Below, piece after piece: positions 23,571-35,258 of a stretch of DNA of 64,000 nucleotides. Source of the DNA: Takifugu bimaculatus (Eukaryota; Chordata; Actinopteri; Tetraodontiformes; Tetraodontidae); NCBI GenBank assembly GCA_004026145.2, contig CP034990.1, positions 14,782,383-14,846,382 on the forward strand. Reading direction: 5' to 3'. Positions within the stretch are counted from its first letter, which is position 1. Every line of letters starts with the position of its first letter. The notes under the pieces are model-generated. The model worked only from the letters and a program-made list of their open reading frames with translations. It was not told the DNA's origin and made no database searches. The position numbers were made by a program, and so were the translations under genes.

Positions 23571-26500
23571 ATGGCGCCCAGATCATTCGGCATTTTAATC
23601 CTTTTCGTTGCCCTGGATGTGGGGAGCCAGGTGTCCGCCTTCCCCACACCGACACCCTCCACTGACGGTGAGTTGAAGACGACCTGCCCGGGTTATAGAA
23701 ACCCTTTCCTGTGATGTTTGCGTGGCATCTGAGAATAACCTCCCCGCATGATTTCACTATACCTGCGTAAATTCAGACAGAATTTAAATCTCACACTTTC
23801 TTTGTGCATCACATGAAACTCAGAAACATTGTGTCCCTAAATGTTTGTGTGCTGATTCGGGAGCTTCAGCTTTAAAACAACGGGACGGAATCATTAGCGG
23901 GGGAACAAAGATCCCAAAGTTTATCTCCTGGTCGCATGTTGTGGGCGCTTGTGGTCTATTTTCGCAGCAGTTTAATCTTTTGTTTGATAATCCGATTAAG
24001 CGCCGCCGCTGTTGTTGGGAGAGCAGAAACGGTCGCAGGGAGAAAACACACCGTCGTTCCAGTCAAAACTGTCTGCATTAAAAGGCTCTGGAATTGTGTT
24101 GTCGCTGATTAGAGGGGAGTAATGATGAAGAAAAGCCTGATCTCGTTCTGTTGCAGATAAAACTGTGTACAACAGACAGTTGACAGAAGAGAGGCCAATA
24201 CAGGAGCAAGTGAGTCTGCAATGTGTTCTTTAATATCCGGTCAAATGCAGTTTATGGTTCCTTGTCAAACAGCCCATCTAATGGAAGAGAGTTTATATCC
24301 TGAAGGAATATTCACTGCTTGCTGTTTCTTTTCCAGATTGCAGAGGCCGACAGTGTAAAGGCTGCAATCCAGTTGGCTGGTGAGAGGAACTCTTTATCAG
24401 TGTCGCTTTGTTTCCATCTGCGACGTGGCTTCATGTTGCCACCCTTCCAGGAAATCAGGTTTCATCTGTCTCGGTAATGTTTTCGATTGTTTTTCTGCTG
24501 CCTTTCAGAAGTCAAGCCCCCCGCTTCCTCCAAGGACACCCAGGACCTGGATGATTTAACCGTCTTAAAGTCTCTGGCCGATGGCCAAAAACCAAAGGAC
24601 GGCGCAGATCTGCCGCTCAAGAAGGAGGAGGAGCAGTACGCTCCGGATATATCGGACTCCACCAAGAGCCGGCGTTTGGTCGAAGACTACGACTCCACCA
24701 AGAACGGCATGGACGATGGCAAGTACCGGCGTGAACGCGCCTCCTGTTTCCGGGCCTCCATTCCCTCACGCTGCAGGGTTCCACCTGTGGGTGGCAGGCG
24801 TTTGACGAGAGGGGAGGACACGTGAGTGTGACAGAGATAAGCAGAGGCAGAGAGTAAAGAGGCAGAGGCTGAACATGTGCTCCAAGGAAAGCTTATCTCC
24901 GGTCTGTGGCGCTGCAGAAGCTTGTTCCTTTATTTCTCAGAGGCATCAGCCAGCACCATCTTTATCCACTCCATGCTCCTATATTACACAGCTCTTACGG
25001 GGGGTTTCACTCCAAAATTCTCTTTCTTGTCACGTCGTTCAACCCCATTCCCGTCTCCAGACCTCATTGAATTTCACTCATTCTGCTCAGACATAATTTG
25101 ATATTATTCATTGGCGTACAGAGGTGAGCACAGCGCTGCTCTATTGATTCTCAGGGTCATCCGGCAATGACGGGCTAAATTTGGCAAGTGCGCACACTGG
25201 ATTTCAGTTCTTGTAAGGCTGCTGTTCGGATGTGCAGTACAGCACCGATGCATCAGCCAGGCCCTAAAGGCAAAGATAATCTGCCACAGTTTATTTTGAA
25301 TGTGTGTGGGGTCATTATGTAAGAACTGAGCTGAGGAACCATTGGGAACTTTGCTTTGGCATCAGGGTTTTGCACCATCGTGCTGAAATAAAAGGCATTT
25401 TTCTCCTCTCAGATGACTCCGAGACTTTCCGTCAGGTCGACGGCACGCCGCTGACGGCGGAGGACATTGTCCAGAAAATCGCGAACAAGATCTACGAGGA
25501 GGACGACAGAGGGGTGTTCGACAGGATCGTCACCAAGCTGCTTAAGCTGGGACTGGTAGGTTCTGAAATTGTTCTGAACTGTTCGGTGGCACGGTTTCTC
25601 AACAGGAGGCTTCCCTCTCGCCACATTTTCATGGCAAGCATGCCAGCAAAGGGGTGGAACGTGTGAACGTTTCTTTGTTCCATATGTTCAGCTGCCTTTC
25701 TGCTGCCGTTCAAGTCCGTTGAGTCCATTTTTGATTGCTCCTGAGAGAGAAGCATGATGGGACGTAAGACATAATGTCTGGAGGGTTCTGGTAACGGACT
25801 GACGTGTTTGTGCATGGAGTGTGTAATTGTTTTCATCTTCGTAGATCACCGACACTCAGGCAGATACGCTGGAGTACCAGGTGGCCGAAGCCCTGCAGGA
25901 CCTCATCACCAAAAACGCAAAGAACAACGAGATCATGGACATTGAGAGCAACGACCGAGACGCCAGGGAGGAGCAGGACGACCAGGGTTCAGACACGAAC
26001 ATGGTGAGATCTGCAAAATAGTTATGAGATGACAAAGAAGAAGAAGGTAACTCAAGAAATCATGGCATCATTTCCAGGATGCGTGGGAGCCACCCAGAGG
26101 CCGCTACAATGAAGACGAGGAGCAGGAGGGGGATGGGGAGGAGGAGGACGATGACGAAGAGGTCGAGGACGATGTGGAAAGGGACGTGGAGGACGATGAG
26201 AGAGACACAGCTGGAAACAGCTGGGATAAGGACACGGAGGAAGGCAATGAAGTGAATGGTGGAGACGGACTCCAGGACCTGCAGTACTTCCCCAACTTCT
26301 ACCACCTGCTGAGGAGCCTGGACTCAGGTAGAACCTAACAGAACCGTAGTCGACATCATGCAGGTTATTTAGAGTCCGAGTAGTTAATAATCATCTCTTC
26401 AGTCTATTCACTGAACTCACCTATGTGTTATTGAAAGTTCCGGTGCTGCTGCTGAAACACACAAACACATACAAGAAATTATTTCTGATTCCTTCATTCA

Positions 26501-29500
26501 CCCCCCCCACCGACACTTAAAGACCATGGGTTACCAGGCACCATGGTAACCGTTCAGCCCTAATGGCATGTAGATGCTAAAACGTTGGTTTCTCTGGGTT
26601 GTTGTGGCAGATCAAGACACTCAGGAGAGGGAGACGTTGATCACCATCATGAAGACACTGATTGACTTTGTGAAGATGATGGTGAAATACGGGACCATCA
26701 CCCCAGAAGAGGGCGTGTCCTATCTGGGTAAGAGATCTCACTTTCGAGGTGGTTTTGGGGTTAGATCTCAAAATCCTTGCTGGGGAAACCTGATATTAGT
26801 TTCTTAATTTTTGCAAATGAATGATTAAAAGATGTTTTTTTTTTTAAAAAGTCCATTCTTAACAAGCGGTCAGGCAAAAAGAAATCCTTCATTTCTGCCT
26901 GTTCCTCTGTGTTCAGTCAAGCTGTTGTTCCTTTTTCCAGGAGGCACTGGAGTGTGAATCCTGTTACGCACAGACAGATTAGCATCAGGGCCATTGTTTG
27001 CATCCAGCTCAGATTTACTGCATGCTCGCCATCACATGTGCAGCTCGTGGAAAGATCAGCCACCCACACGAGACAGCTGTCACCTCAGGAAAAACCCACA
27101 AACAATCTCTGTTTGTGAGGACGGCGTCCAGTCACAGAGAGCACGCTAAACACTTATCAGAATTTAAACAAATTTGGTTTCCAATTCTTCACATTTGAAC
27201 ACTAAAAAAATAGTTGTTGCGATTAAGTAATTAAGGATGAACAGCAGGGGGGGGGGGGCTGTAGATGGATTAATTAGTAGCCCGTGTTCTGATGATCCTA
27301 GCTGCAGCTCAGCAGACAGACTGTCCTCTTGCACCACACAACTGAACAAAACAGGCATATTATGTGACATGAGGAGATAAGAGGACGGTCTTCTGCCATC
27401 ACCTAGCAACATGTCAATGACCCCCCCCCCACCACCACCACCACTGCTGTAAAGCTCTGATGAGTCATCCAGGTACAACATTGATGGCTCAAAGCTGCTA
27501 ATCAGTGTTGATGCGGCCTATAACAAAAAGACCGAAAGGGTGTGTGTGTGTGGGTGTGTGTGTGTGTGTGTGTGTGATTCCTTTATTTCCGATGTGATTT
27601 CCTAGGCTGCTGCTCTCTATCCTCTCTGCTAAGGATGAAACACGGATGTTTTTCATACATGTGATTTTGAATGAAACGTGCAAGTTTCTCCCATCTGTAG
27701 AAAATCTGGACGCCATGATCGCCATGCAGACCAAGAACAAGCTGGGAAAGTCTCTGGGGTCCACCGACTTCATGGGGCCCAATGGTAAAAGTCTCATCTA
27801 ATGTTCTATTATTACCTAGCGCAGGGACGGCAGCATGGTTGACACATCAGGGTGTCAGTCGGAAAGTTAATCTTCTCCTGATTGATTTTTCTTTGCAGTC
27901 ATTAAACAGCTGGCCAGCATCTAAACTAATAAAGTTTTAAATCTTATTTTACTGTCAAAGTCTATAAATCCAGAAATGTTGCCGTGTGCCAGGCTTTGCA
28001 AAAGGTTGAAGCTCACAGAGAACCAGAACTAGTCGCTCCCAGCCAGCGTTTTTTGGCAACAAACCCTCTGTTACACAGCAGATGGGCCCTCTGAATATCT
28101 TTCCAAAGATTTGACCAAAAATAATCTTCTACAGGGCAAAACAGCCATTTTCTCCAAAATGTTTATCCACTTCCAAAATTCCTTGTAGGTGCCTAACATT
28201 TTTGATCCGTCCATGTCTGACGCAGGAAGAAACGTTGACGAAGACGACAACACCAAGGCCGAAGCTGCAAAGATGCAGAAGGAGTACGAGAACCTGAAGG
28301 ACTCAACCAAAGTGGAGCAGCCTTCAAGCGCGACCAGTCAGTCCGCCGCCCACGATGACCAGCCAGAAACACTATTAGCCTCTTGTTCAGTGATTAGTGA
28401 GCAGTTGTCTGCCTGTGTCTGCTGCGTTCACCCATGTTTCAGGGCCCAGTGATGGACCTTGTCCATGGGTGCAGCTTTAGGCTCCCAGGGGCCCCACTAC
28501 CCTGATTGGAAAAGCAAGAAAGAAACAGTTTTGTTGTAGCCCCTCATTTGTTTCCTATTATCATTGATTTATTAATATGTTTGTTTGGAATGTGTTAAAT
28601 AAAACCCGGAACTGTCAAATGTGTCGAACCAAACACACACCAGTGGTGCTGCTGGCTCAGTTAAAGGCCTTTGAGATTTAATCGTTTGACTGAGACAGGA
28701 AATGAGCAACAGCGCGCAGAGCAGGTCAATCATAGCTAAGTCCCTGCCGGGCCCTGAACTAGGCCAGTCCAATAACATTCACGGGGATGCCTGGCACAGC
28801 TGCTGCTGTTATTCTCTCTCCCTGCGCTCCCCTCTTATCAGTTTAATCCATGAACAAATATGAGATATAAGAAAGGAAAGATGAAGCACGATCACGACCA
28901 GGCTGCAGGATATTAACATGAGCTGAATGCTGTGTCTGACATAATGCTTTTCTTGATCAGTGGTTAATGTCACCTCTCCAACTGCAGATCAAATATTCTA
29001 ATCAACCTTTCACAGTTTAGAATATCAGCCCACAACCTCCATCTCACGGTTCTTCTACATCACCTTGTATTTCCCACTACTCCCAACAGATCAGCCTGGC
29101 AAGTCAGAGACGTATTTGGAGGCCATCAGGAAGAACATCGAGTGGTTGAAGAAGCACAACAAAGAGGAAAGCAAAGACGGTGAGATGTGGGAGCTTTTGT
29201 GGGAGATGGTGGGAAAAGATCTGAGCTCACCGTGTTTATTTCCAGGGCTTTAAGAGGCTCGTCGCCTCACTTAACCGTGGCGGGTCACGGACATGTCTGA
29301 GGTGAACAGCTCCCCAGAGAACAAAACGTTTCATGTTTCTTTTATTATCTGCAAATTTGCTATTTAAATGTAAGTGTGTGTTTGTGAGTGTGGAAGGGGG
29401 GGGGTGTGTAAAACAGAGTTCATGAATACAGACGTTTTGGGGGGATTAGTATGTCCTAATTAATGATACATCCTCCAGGTTCAGAGACCAGCTTCTATTT

Positions 29501-29514
29501 ATTGTGTGTGTGTG

Positions 29515-29554
<40 letters not shown>

Positions 29555-30501
29555 CCTCATACATTATTTGCATTTCTGACACACTTCTGTGAAAAGACCT
29601 CAGTGTGACTCTTGATTGCCCATGACTCACATTTGGAGATTTCCCACATTTGTGAGTCAGTTTTCATATTTGCTGTGTACAAATATTGCCATAAAAAACA
29701 TCTGAAGGGCTGTAAAAACCCTTCCGGTTTACCAGGAGCGCCGGCTCTGCCCTCCCTGCCGTGTGAAATCAAGGCTTGGTGCTGCCTCATTAAACAGCGT
29801 AGAGTAAAATGTTAATGAGTTCTGCCTATTCAGGCCGTCCATCATCTCAGTGGGATATTTTAGACAGAAAAAAAGAAAAGAAGTTGTTGCTTGGTGAGCT
29901 TTTAGATTAGTGATGTTCGGTGGCCTGAGCTAATGTGAGCCAATCAATGGCTGTGTCAGCGGATCTTGAGAATAATAAGAAAAAACCTTTGACCTGTTGG
30001 CAAATCGGGTTGAGATTGAGATTTCAGAGTCCAGAACTGAAGGGCCAAAGCGGTGGGGATGTTTTGTTGGCCGCTCGTCTCTGTCCTGGCTCTATATAGG
30101 ACACTTCATTAGCATTCTGCTGTGTGGAGTGGTTGTCTGGGACGACGGGGGCCTCTCTGCCCTCTTGTCAGCTATCTGAGCAGAACGGACTGAACACACA
30201 GAGTCAAAATGGCCTCCAAAATCACCCAATTTCTCCCATAGTGTGATTGTCGGCCTTGCTAAGTTGCCATCAGCTCCACTTTTGTGGTCCATCTTGTACC
30301 AGAATAAAATGCTCTCAAAAAGTTTCACCTCCTCCTCGTCCTCCTCGTCCTCCTCTCCACCCATGTGGAGACGGCGTATCTAAAGGAGGACAAAGGCCTT
30401 TTCAGCACAGACGCATTGTCATAGAAACAGTGAAGGCGATGGGCCACTTATTGTGTTTACTCTACCAGAAGCACCCATTAGGACAGTCTCTCAGTGTGTA
30501 A

Positions 30502-30568
<67 letters not shown>

Positions 30569-31321
30569 CACATCCACCCACACCACCCAGATTAGCCAGA
30601 GGAGCAGATGGACGGAGAACTAGAATCCTGGGTTTGATACTTGGTTGCGATGCCTTTAATTCCACGCTGCTGTTAATCCCCGACACGCGCCTAGATTATC
30701 ATCATCAGGGCAACCGTATTTTAAAGAAGCTCCCATAAATTGTTAATGTTGGAGACAGTGCGCAATAACTGAGGCCATGTAAGCGTTTGAGGAGAGCCAG
30801 GAGGTGTTTTGTGACTTCTTGGTCGTCCTTCTGTGAGGAACAGAAACCTTGCTCGCTGAGACTCGTCTGTCACTATGATGAATAAGAGTGTGCTTGTTTA
30901 TGTCGTGACATGGCCAGATCCTGCTTCCTTTCTGCAGAGCAAAGGGAATCTTTGCGGTCCTTCTACAGTATCACTCCTCCATCTCTGTACGTGTTGCCTT
31001 TTTTAACCCCAACCACGCACTGACCTTAATCCTCAGGGGGCGAGGAACCGTGGCAGATTTATGCTTGTTTGGGTGTGGCGTCTTAAGAGGAGCCCTCTTC
31101 AGGAGGTTAATGTCTGATCTATCTGCCTCCACAGCTTCCTGATCCCTGATCTTCTTTGAATCTGGAATTATAAACCAAACCTGTGCCTCTTTGCCTCCCT
31201 AGATTATGACCTCTCCAAGCTGAAGGACTTTATGGACCAGCAGGTGGACGCATACATTGAGAAAGGCATCATCGCCAAGGACGAAGGCGACACCATAAAG
31301 AGGATCTACAGCAGTCTGTAA
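23571..31321 (+). CDS. scg3: Secretogranin III, regulated secretory granule protein
   Basis: There are 12 coding exons: 23571-23667, 24157-24209, 24337-24379, 24509-24730, 25413-25555, 25845-26003, 26078-26327, 26611-26727, 27701-27784, 28226-28336, 29090-29179 and 31203-31321. They join in consistent phases to 495 aa. Residues 1-23 are a signal peptide with a likely cut after VSA. Conserved segments include DYDSTK, DGTPLTAEDIVQKIA, LQYFPNFYHLL, TLITIMKTLIDFVKMMVKYG, YLEAIRKNIEWLKKH and the C-terminus RIYSSL. SCG3 binds chromogranin A and cholesterol-rich membranes and helps sort peptide hormones into granules; this is family knowledge. Exon 7 carries a long Asp/Glu run absent from the human protein as I remember it. 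The exon 4 donor is uncertain: GTGAAC at 24731 keeps the family length, while a GC donor at 24719 gives four residues fewer in the same phase. Exon 10 ends at GTCAGT (28337), inferred from phase. Confidence 0.95.
27539..27576 (+). repeat. (TG)n microsatellite
   Basis: About 38 bp of TG with one GGG interruption, in scg3 intron 8, roughly 125 bp before exon 9. Confidence 0.92.
27899..27933 (+). other. Possible alternative 3'-terminal exon of scg3 with AATAAA
   Basis: In intron 9, a good pyrimidine tract and CAG acceptor end at 27898. Joined to exon 9 in the correct phase, the next bases read VIKQLASI and a TAA stop at 27922-27924. An AATAAA signal follows at once at 27928-27933. Use of this exon would give a 397-aa protein lacking the last 106 or so residues of the main form. 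This rests only on sequence signals; chance is possible. Confidence 0.35.
29503..29552 (+). repeat. (TG)n microsatellite
   Basis: About 50 bp of TG with one CG interruption, in scg3 intron 11. Confidence 0.94.
30505..30567 (+). repeat. (TG)n microsatellite
   Basis: About 31 pure TG copies, in scg3 intron 11. Confidence 0.95.
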
Positions 31322-31493
31322 TTCTCTCTCCATCATTTGGCCTAAAACTCTGAGCTCAACCCGACCTAAAATCAACAACCGACCACTAAAATATACATAA
31401 TATGCTCAAAATGTCTCCTGAAAAATCCCCGAAATATTTTGATGACAGATTTCAGTAAAAAAAATCACTAAACTTCTGCAAAAGGGACAGAGG

Positions 31494-31603
31494 AATAATC
31501 ATCACAAAACAATAAGGGGAACTTAAACATGTGAAATTAATGCCAGTGAATAATCATCACAAAACAATAAGGGGAACTTAAACATGTGAAATTAATGCCA
31601 GTG
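31494..31603 (+). repeat. Perfect 55-bp tandem duplication in the scg3 3' UTR
   Basis: Bases 31494-31548 and 31549-31603 are identical. The duplication begins 173 bp after the scg3 stop codon. Complete identity points to a recent event or an assembly artefact. Confidence 0.95.
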
Positions 31604-31961
31604 TTTATTTTAACTCCTCTGGGAAATGAGTACCACGAGAGTATGACGCTGTAGCTTAGTCACGACCAACCATCTCCGACTTTTCTACAACTCCTGACAC
31701 AAAAATGTACGTTGCATACCCCATCCTAGCTAATTCTATTTCTTTTTTCAATCTATATATTAGACCTTAATGTATTCTTACTTTTTATTGTACCAAAAAT
31801 ATATATTTGTGCATCATGTCAGTGCCCTCATGTTGTAATTCTTTCGGAGCCCACTAGGGGACAGTGTCGCTCTGCATGTCTGAGTTCAGTATTTTCATCT
31901 TTAGAGTATTTTCACTGTAAATATTTGTGATTCTTTTCTCCCTCCATAACGTTTTAAAGCT

Positions 31962-32063
31962 ATTAAAAATTGCCTTTTCATTAACAGTGTACCTACATGT
32001 GATAATGCAGCAGTGATGCAAAAGCACTTCCGCACATCTTTCTGGTTTAAATATGTATTTATT
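31962..32063. terminator. Convergent 3' ends of scg3 (+) and lysmd2 (-)
   Basis: A plus-strand ATTAAA at 31962-31967 could end scg3. A minus-strand AATAAA (TTTATT at 32058-32063) could end lysmd2. If both are used the two transcripts end within about 100 bp of each other and may overlap. Inferred from hexamers and orientation only. Confidence 0.35.
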
Positions 32064-32635
32064 CTCATATTTCCAAACAGAGCCAAACAAATTTTAAAGC
32101 ACAATAAAACAGCTGCAAAAGACAGACCTCTGCACACATAAATAATGCATTCACACTCCAAAAATAGAGAACTCCCTTATGTTTCCAAAGATGAGGCAAA
32201 CGGAACGCGTTGATGAGCTGGAGTCCTAGCTGCTCCTGTCCCGGTGCGTTTGTGCAGGTAAACACTGATGAGGAATATTCTTCCCAATGTTACTATTCTA
32301 GGAAGGGATTTAGTACATCGGAAGCAAGGGGCAAATGCTAATCCTGGCATTGCTCAGTGTGCATGTGTATAAGTGTGTGTGCGTGTGTGTGTATGTGAGC
32401 AGCAGGTGGTTCTGTGCAGCAGCTTGAGCTATAGATGAGCGAGTGGACGCACACTCGCTTGGACGGTTTTAAGATTCCCGGATTCACATTTTTGTAGTTG
32501 TGTCTCCCAGTAAAACTAAAAACAAAAGAGTCATAAAAGGCAGACAAAATGGTAAAAGCAAAGGTCAGATAGGTTGGACAAAAAGAACACACACACTGCA
32601 GTGACAGGCAGGCTTCTGGTGAACAGACTCGTCCT

Positions 32636-35258
32636 TTAGATCTCCTGGTATGACGTGGTTGGAGCCTTGTAGTCTTCGCTATGTCTGTAAAAACAAGAGA
32701 TTGCTCATTATTTTGGATATTTTTCACAATTCTGAAACAGTTTCATGGTCTCTTTCATAGGAACAGCCACACACTCACACACCTCCTTCTCTCACCAGCT
32801 GTTCAATACAGTGACTGAATAATGGATGAAGGCTGAATGGATGAAAGAGAGCCACACTGCCCCTCGGCCCCTCTATCAGAAACATGGTTTCCTAAATCTT
32901 GACACATCTCTCAGCTACTGGGGTGGTTAAGAGAGCAGACTCTACAGGCAACAGGGAATGATAACATAGATCTCTGCATTTACTCAAGTATTTATCACAA
33001 TTAGTCCGACAGATGCTGTAATGATAACGATTTCCCTAACTTGCTCATCACATTTGCAAAAGTGTGCATTTACTGGACATTTTCCATCCCCAGATGGACA
33101 TGTTTAGGTGAAATAAATAAATGGAACATTACCAGTAGGTACCATTTAAGTTGTTTGAGTCTGTTTTCACATTCATTTTGCTGCTGCTTCATATCTTGTT
33201 TCTATGAAGCCTTTGGGTTGACTACACAAACTTACACAAGCTTCAGCGTCCCTCCGTTTGTGGTTTCACCTAAGACTGACATGTCGTGTGTGTTTGCTCC
33301 GAGCCTTTAGGCAAACAGAGGGAGCCTCTGTCTAAAACACACACACACGCACACACACACCTTGGCTGAACTCGTGAACAAAACTATCCTCAATTTAAAT
33401 CATGAGGGTAAAATAATATTAACATTCCTTAAGTCCATGACAAATTGGACTGTTGTCAGACAGGCAGATATTTTGTGCTGGGTGTAATCATTTAAATATG
33501 TAATCATAGAAATACTATTAATCATGCTAGTCATTATTCATGTTGATCAGCGCTTTTAAATGAGCTTCTCTCATGATAGTTAGCCTGTTTCTTTTTGGAT
33601 GGGTAAAAACCTGGCAACCATCGCCGCCCTGGGAGCCCCCAGCAGGTAGGAAAGCCGGTTCTGTTCCAACAGCGTCAGGAGGACGACGGGCTCACGCTTA
33701 ATCAGGACTACAACCCTCCTTCTAAATTCCTGTTTACTGGGTGATGGTTCCCACCTTCATACTGCTTCTGGATATTTTAAATTCCCCGTCTGAGTCCTCT
33801 AAACACGTCAAGGTTAAAGTCAAAACTGACAAATATGTTCTAAAGAAGCAGACATGAATGCTGCCTGCAAACAGAAACCACTGTATTTGTTCCACCGCAG
33901 AGGTGGACACCGAAGCATCTGTGACCCGTGACCGGCGCCCCGGAGCCGTCCAACTGGCCAGAGGATACACGATAACAATGAGCCTTCGCTGCTTGCTTTA
34001 CACGCCCTTACCTCACTTCCTCTTCTTTGAGCCGGCGAGCTGCCTGCTTTGACTGTTTGATTTGCAAGTCCAGTCTATGTAAGAAGTCTTTGGCTGACAG
34101 CTCCTCAGGTTGGGGCTGAGACGCTTTGGAGTCCGCGGGGGGAGGAGAGGGGGGAGGCGAGGGTCCCTCTATATCCTGCGTCACAACATAGTGACTGTCC
34201 GCATCCTGGCAGGCCACGTCGCCATCGCCATCAGGAGACTCCAGAGACAGTCCGTTAAATATCGACCGCTTCGGCGTCACCACGGGAATGTTGAGGCTGT
34301 TCCTCAGGAAAATGCAGTCGTTGCTGAACAGCTTGTTGGCTCTCTTGATTTGCTCCATCTGGGATATCAGTGTGACAACGAATACAGCAGTGATTTCCCC
34401 AAAAGTAATTCCAGAATCAAGTTTAGTCAAATCCATGAACATTAAGGCTACTTCTATTTCCTGTTATGCTGCATGTACGTTTGTTTTGATCACGTGGTAC
34501 ATGGCATCGTTTTAATCCATCTAGTTTGCAAATCAGAGGGAGACTGGAGAAAAAAAAAACAATAGGTGCATTGAACAAATCTGAAGGAGTTTAGCTTTCC
34601 TTTACTTTCCTGTCCTACTTCTTTTAGGCGGCGTTTAACTGCAGTTCTCTCTGCACCGGTAGGGGGTGCTGTTGGACCGAACCCTAGGGGTTTCCTACTC
34701 AGCCGGCCCAGATGAGGGTCTTGAGGACATTTGAACTTGCAGAGAAAGTTGCTGTTAATCCTCTAGGTCACCGACCTGAGGTGGCTGGATGGAGCTTCCA
34801 TCTGGCATAAACGCTTTTTATGGTAACTTTTCATAGAACCGTATATCGGTAAAAAAGACACCAGCCAGACCACCCGTCCTAGAACACAGGCGTGACGTTT
34901 GGGTTGGACCAGGACTGGTCAGTAACCGATTTAATCGGCAATAATCTCTTGAACTACTTGTCAAGCTGAAGAGCGAAACATTCATTTTGCGGTGGGTGGG
35001 TGGCCAACTTACCGTAACACCATATTTGAGAGCAATCCCTTGCAGAGTATCGCTGTCTGTAACACGATGCTCGACGTACCTCTCCCCGAGGGAGGCCGTG
35101 ACGCTCGCTGTGCTACCGTACGAGCGGATCTTGGTCCGTGCCAGACTCTGCGACAGTTCACTCTCGGACTCGGAACCGGATCTGGACCGAGGAAAGATGG
35201 GCTGTGCAAGACGTCCTCCTCCATCCCCCACTGACAGGACGGGCGAAAACCCCGCCAT
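32636..35258 (-). CDS. lysmd2: LysM and putative peptidoglycan-binding domain-containing protein 2
   Basis: Three coding exons on the minus strand: 35258-35013, 34358-34012 and 32684-32636, giving 213 aa (human about 215 aa). The first donor is GTAAGT in phase 0. The second, GTAAGG, is in phase 2. The last exon adds only HSEDYKAPTTSYQEI and a stop after the split Arg codon. Residues 25-50 are the conserved Ser/Glu stretch with SRSGSESE, ARTKIRSYGSTASV and related motifs. One LysM domain spans about residues 61-108 (VEHRV, DTLQGIALKYGVT, IKRANKLF, LNIPV), with the intron cutting it after residue 82. The C-terminal helix SAKDFLHRLDLQIKQSK is conserved. LysM domains bind N-acetylglucosamine polymers in bacteria, but the role of LYSMD2 in animals is not well known. 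There is no signal peptide or membrane segment. The tiny last exon is the least certain part. Confidence 0.93.

Noticed and set aside
24157..24379. Possibility that scg3 exons 2 and 3 are spurious because they are so short (53 and 43 nt)
   Set aside because: Their translation (YNRQLTEERPIQEQ, IAEADSVKAAIQLA) aligns with the conserved SCG3 N-terminus (HNRELSAERPLNEQIAEAE in human, from memory) and the phases fit exactly.
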